DNA of 64,000 bases, taken from Sphingobium sufflavum (GTDB lineage: Bacteria; Pseudomonadota; Alphaproteobacteria; Sphingomonadales; Sphingomonadaceae). The position numbers and the translations under genes are program-made. Shown here piece after piece: positions 63,076 through 64,000 of the stretch; within the stretch, counting starts at the first letter, position 1; each line of letters starts with the position of its first letter. The DNA is taken from the NCBI RefSeq assembly GCF_021403115.1, contig NZ_JAJSSH010000001.1, positions 248,001 through 312,000 on the forward strand. The letters are read 5' to 3'. Below the pieces are notes generated by a model. The model was given only the letters and a program-made list of their open reading frames with translations, searched no databases and had not been told where the DNA came from.

Positions 63076-64000
63076 ATGAAGAATAAAATGGTGAGAGGAT
63101 GGCGGATCGCTCCGCCGCTGCTGGCTTTGGCATTCGCCCACTCCGCGCTGGTGCAGCCTGTGTTGGCGCAGTCCCCTTTGCCGCAGTCTTCTCCTCCGAT
63201 GCAGGCTGGCGGCAATACCCCGGACCTGCCGCCCATCCCGGTCGCGAAGGATAGTCCCTGGCCGGGCGGTCCGATGCGGATCGAGGTGGATGCGAGCGAT
63301 ATCATCCGCCGTATCGTCCGGGTGCGCCAGACCATCACCGTTGCGCGATCCGGGCCGCTGATCCTGCTCGCGCCGCAATGGTTGCCCGGCCATCATGCCC
63401 CGCGTGGCGAGATAGAGAAGCTGGCCGGCCTGACCTTCACCGCCGATGGGCAGACGCTCGGCTGGCGACGCGATCCGCTCAATGTCCATGCCTTTCACCT
63501 GACCGTCCCGGCGGGTGCGAAGGCCGTCGTCGCGGACTTCCAATATGTCGCGGCGACTGACCGCGATCAGGGCCGCATCAAGATCGGCAGCGCGGTGATG
63601 AACCTGCAATGGGATAATCTGTCTCTCTATCCCGCAGGCTATGCGGCGCGGCAGATTCCGGTGCAGGCACGCATCACCATGCCCGCTGGCTGGACGGACG
63701 CGACAGCCCTGCGCGGCACACGCAGCGATTCCACGACCAGTTATGCCACGACCGACTATGAGACGCTGATCGATTCGCCGGTGTTCGCGGGCCGCTTTGC
63801 CATGTCCCATGATCTGGGTCAGGGTGTCCGGCTGAACATTGTCGCCGATAGCGCGGCGGAACTGGTCGCAACGCCCGACCAGGTGGCCCGTCACCGCAGG
63901 CTGGTCGCGGAAACCGTTGCCCTGTTCGGTGCGCGGCCGTTCGACCATTATGATTTCCTGCTGGCGATCAGCGACGAGATGGGGCGGATCGGGCTGGAGC
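63076..64000 (+). CDS. M61-family glycyl aminopeptidase, N-terminal part (continues beyond window)
   Basis: At least 308 residues of an exported M61 peptidase. The signal sequence is MKNKMVRGWRIAPPLLALAF (cut near VLAQ). The N-terminal beta domain has WLPGHHAPRGEIEKLAGL and the central LSLYPAGYAARQIPVQA and TLIDSPVFAGRF blocks of the family. The frame runs into the right edge at SDEMGRIGLE, where the zinc motif (HExxH) would follow. Starts at 63076, 63088 or 63034 are possible. Confidence 0.85.
   Translation, partial: MKNKMVRGWRIAPPLLALAFAHSALVQPVLAQSPLPQSSPPMQAGGNTPDLPPIPVAKDSPWPGGPMRIEVDASDIIRRIVRVRQTITVARSGPLILLAPQWLPGHHAPRGEIEKLAGLTFTADGQTLGWRRDPLNVHAFHLTVPAGAKAVVADFQYVAATDRDQGRIKIGSAVMNLQWDNLSLYPAGYAARQIPVQARITMPAGWTDATALRGTRSDSTTSYATTDYETLIDSPVFAGRFAMSHDLGQGVRLNIVADSAAELVATPDQVARHRRLVAETVALFGARPFDHYDFLLAISDEMGRIGLE

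Overview
The window is about 66% GC and reads as a chromosomal segment of a sphingomonad (Alphaproteobacteria, Sphingomonadaceae). The lines of evidence are a DUF1153/SciP cell-cycle regulator, a COQ9-type ubiquinone protein, a CrtZ carotenoid hydroxylase, two TonB-dependent receptors, an hrcA-grpE pair, and a dense set of oxygenases and SnoaL/EthD/SMP-30 type catabolic proteins. No phage genes, intact insertion sequence, CRISPR array, rRNA or tRNA was found by reading.

Layout. 0-7 kb: envelope and housekeeping genes (mlaE fragment, HAD phosphatase, pgeF/MidA-like/lgt operon, crtZ, a periplasmic cyclophilin). 7.2-15.8 kb: a catabolic block (EthD protein, DUF385 protein, an ALDH-SnoaL-SMP30 operon, a divergent Baeyer-Villiger type monooxygenase, and a Rieske oxygenase alpha subunit). 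It is organised around a 48-bp perfect palindrome, and a related half-site pair lies before the Rieske gene. 16-25 kb: hrcA-grpE, a 2-hydroxyacid dehydrogenase, an SGNH esterase, ssb, feoAB, coq9 and a phytase-like esterase. 25-27.4 kb: a thiamine-diphosphate enzyme divergent from a SnoaL protein. 27.6-31.2 kb: a LysR regulator divergent from a pirin / small protein / pirin / OsmC operon. 31.6-40.7 kb: a second catabolic block (TonB receptor, broken carboxymuconolactone-decarboxylase-like gene, IclR regulator, CoA-transferase, DUF35 Zn-ribbon, thiolase-fold protein without the usual Cys, amidohydrolase). 41-47 kb: diguanylate cyclase, hydrolase, mnmA, sciP, lactonase and thioesterase. 47.0-49.7 kb: an unfamiliar compact operon (49-residue peptide, two HEAT-like proteins, winged-helix protein). 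49.8-64 kb: siroheme synthase, topoisomerase IB, a MarR-like regulator, a TonB receptor, an MFS transporter divergent from a TauD-type dioxygenase and hydrolase, pabB-pabC, an aminotransferase, msrA with a coupled micropeptide, and the start of an M61 peptidase.

The strongest candidate for an undescribed system is the 47.0-49.7 kb operon. A short, well-initiated peptide gene is translationally coupled (TGATG) to a HEAT-like protein, which overlaps a cupin-like/HEAT-like protein, followed by a winged-helix regulator with a degenerate receiver. The arrangement resembles a ribosomally made peptide with dedicated partners, but no known modification enzyme is recognisable. Second in interest are the paired operator-like palindromes in the oxygenase block, and the DUF35/thiolase pair that looks like a side-chain retro-aldolase.
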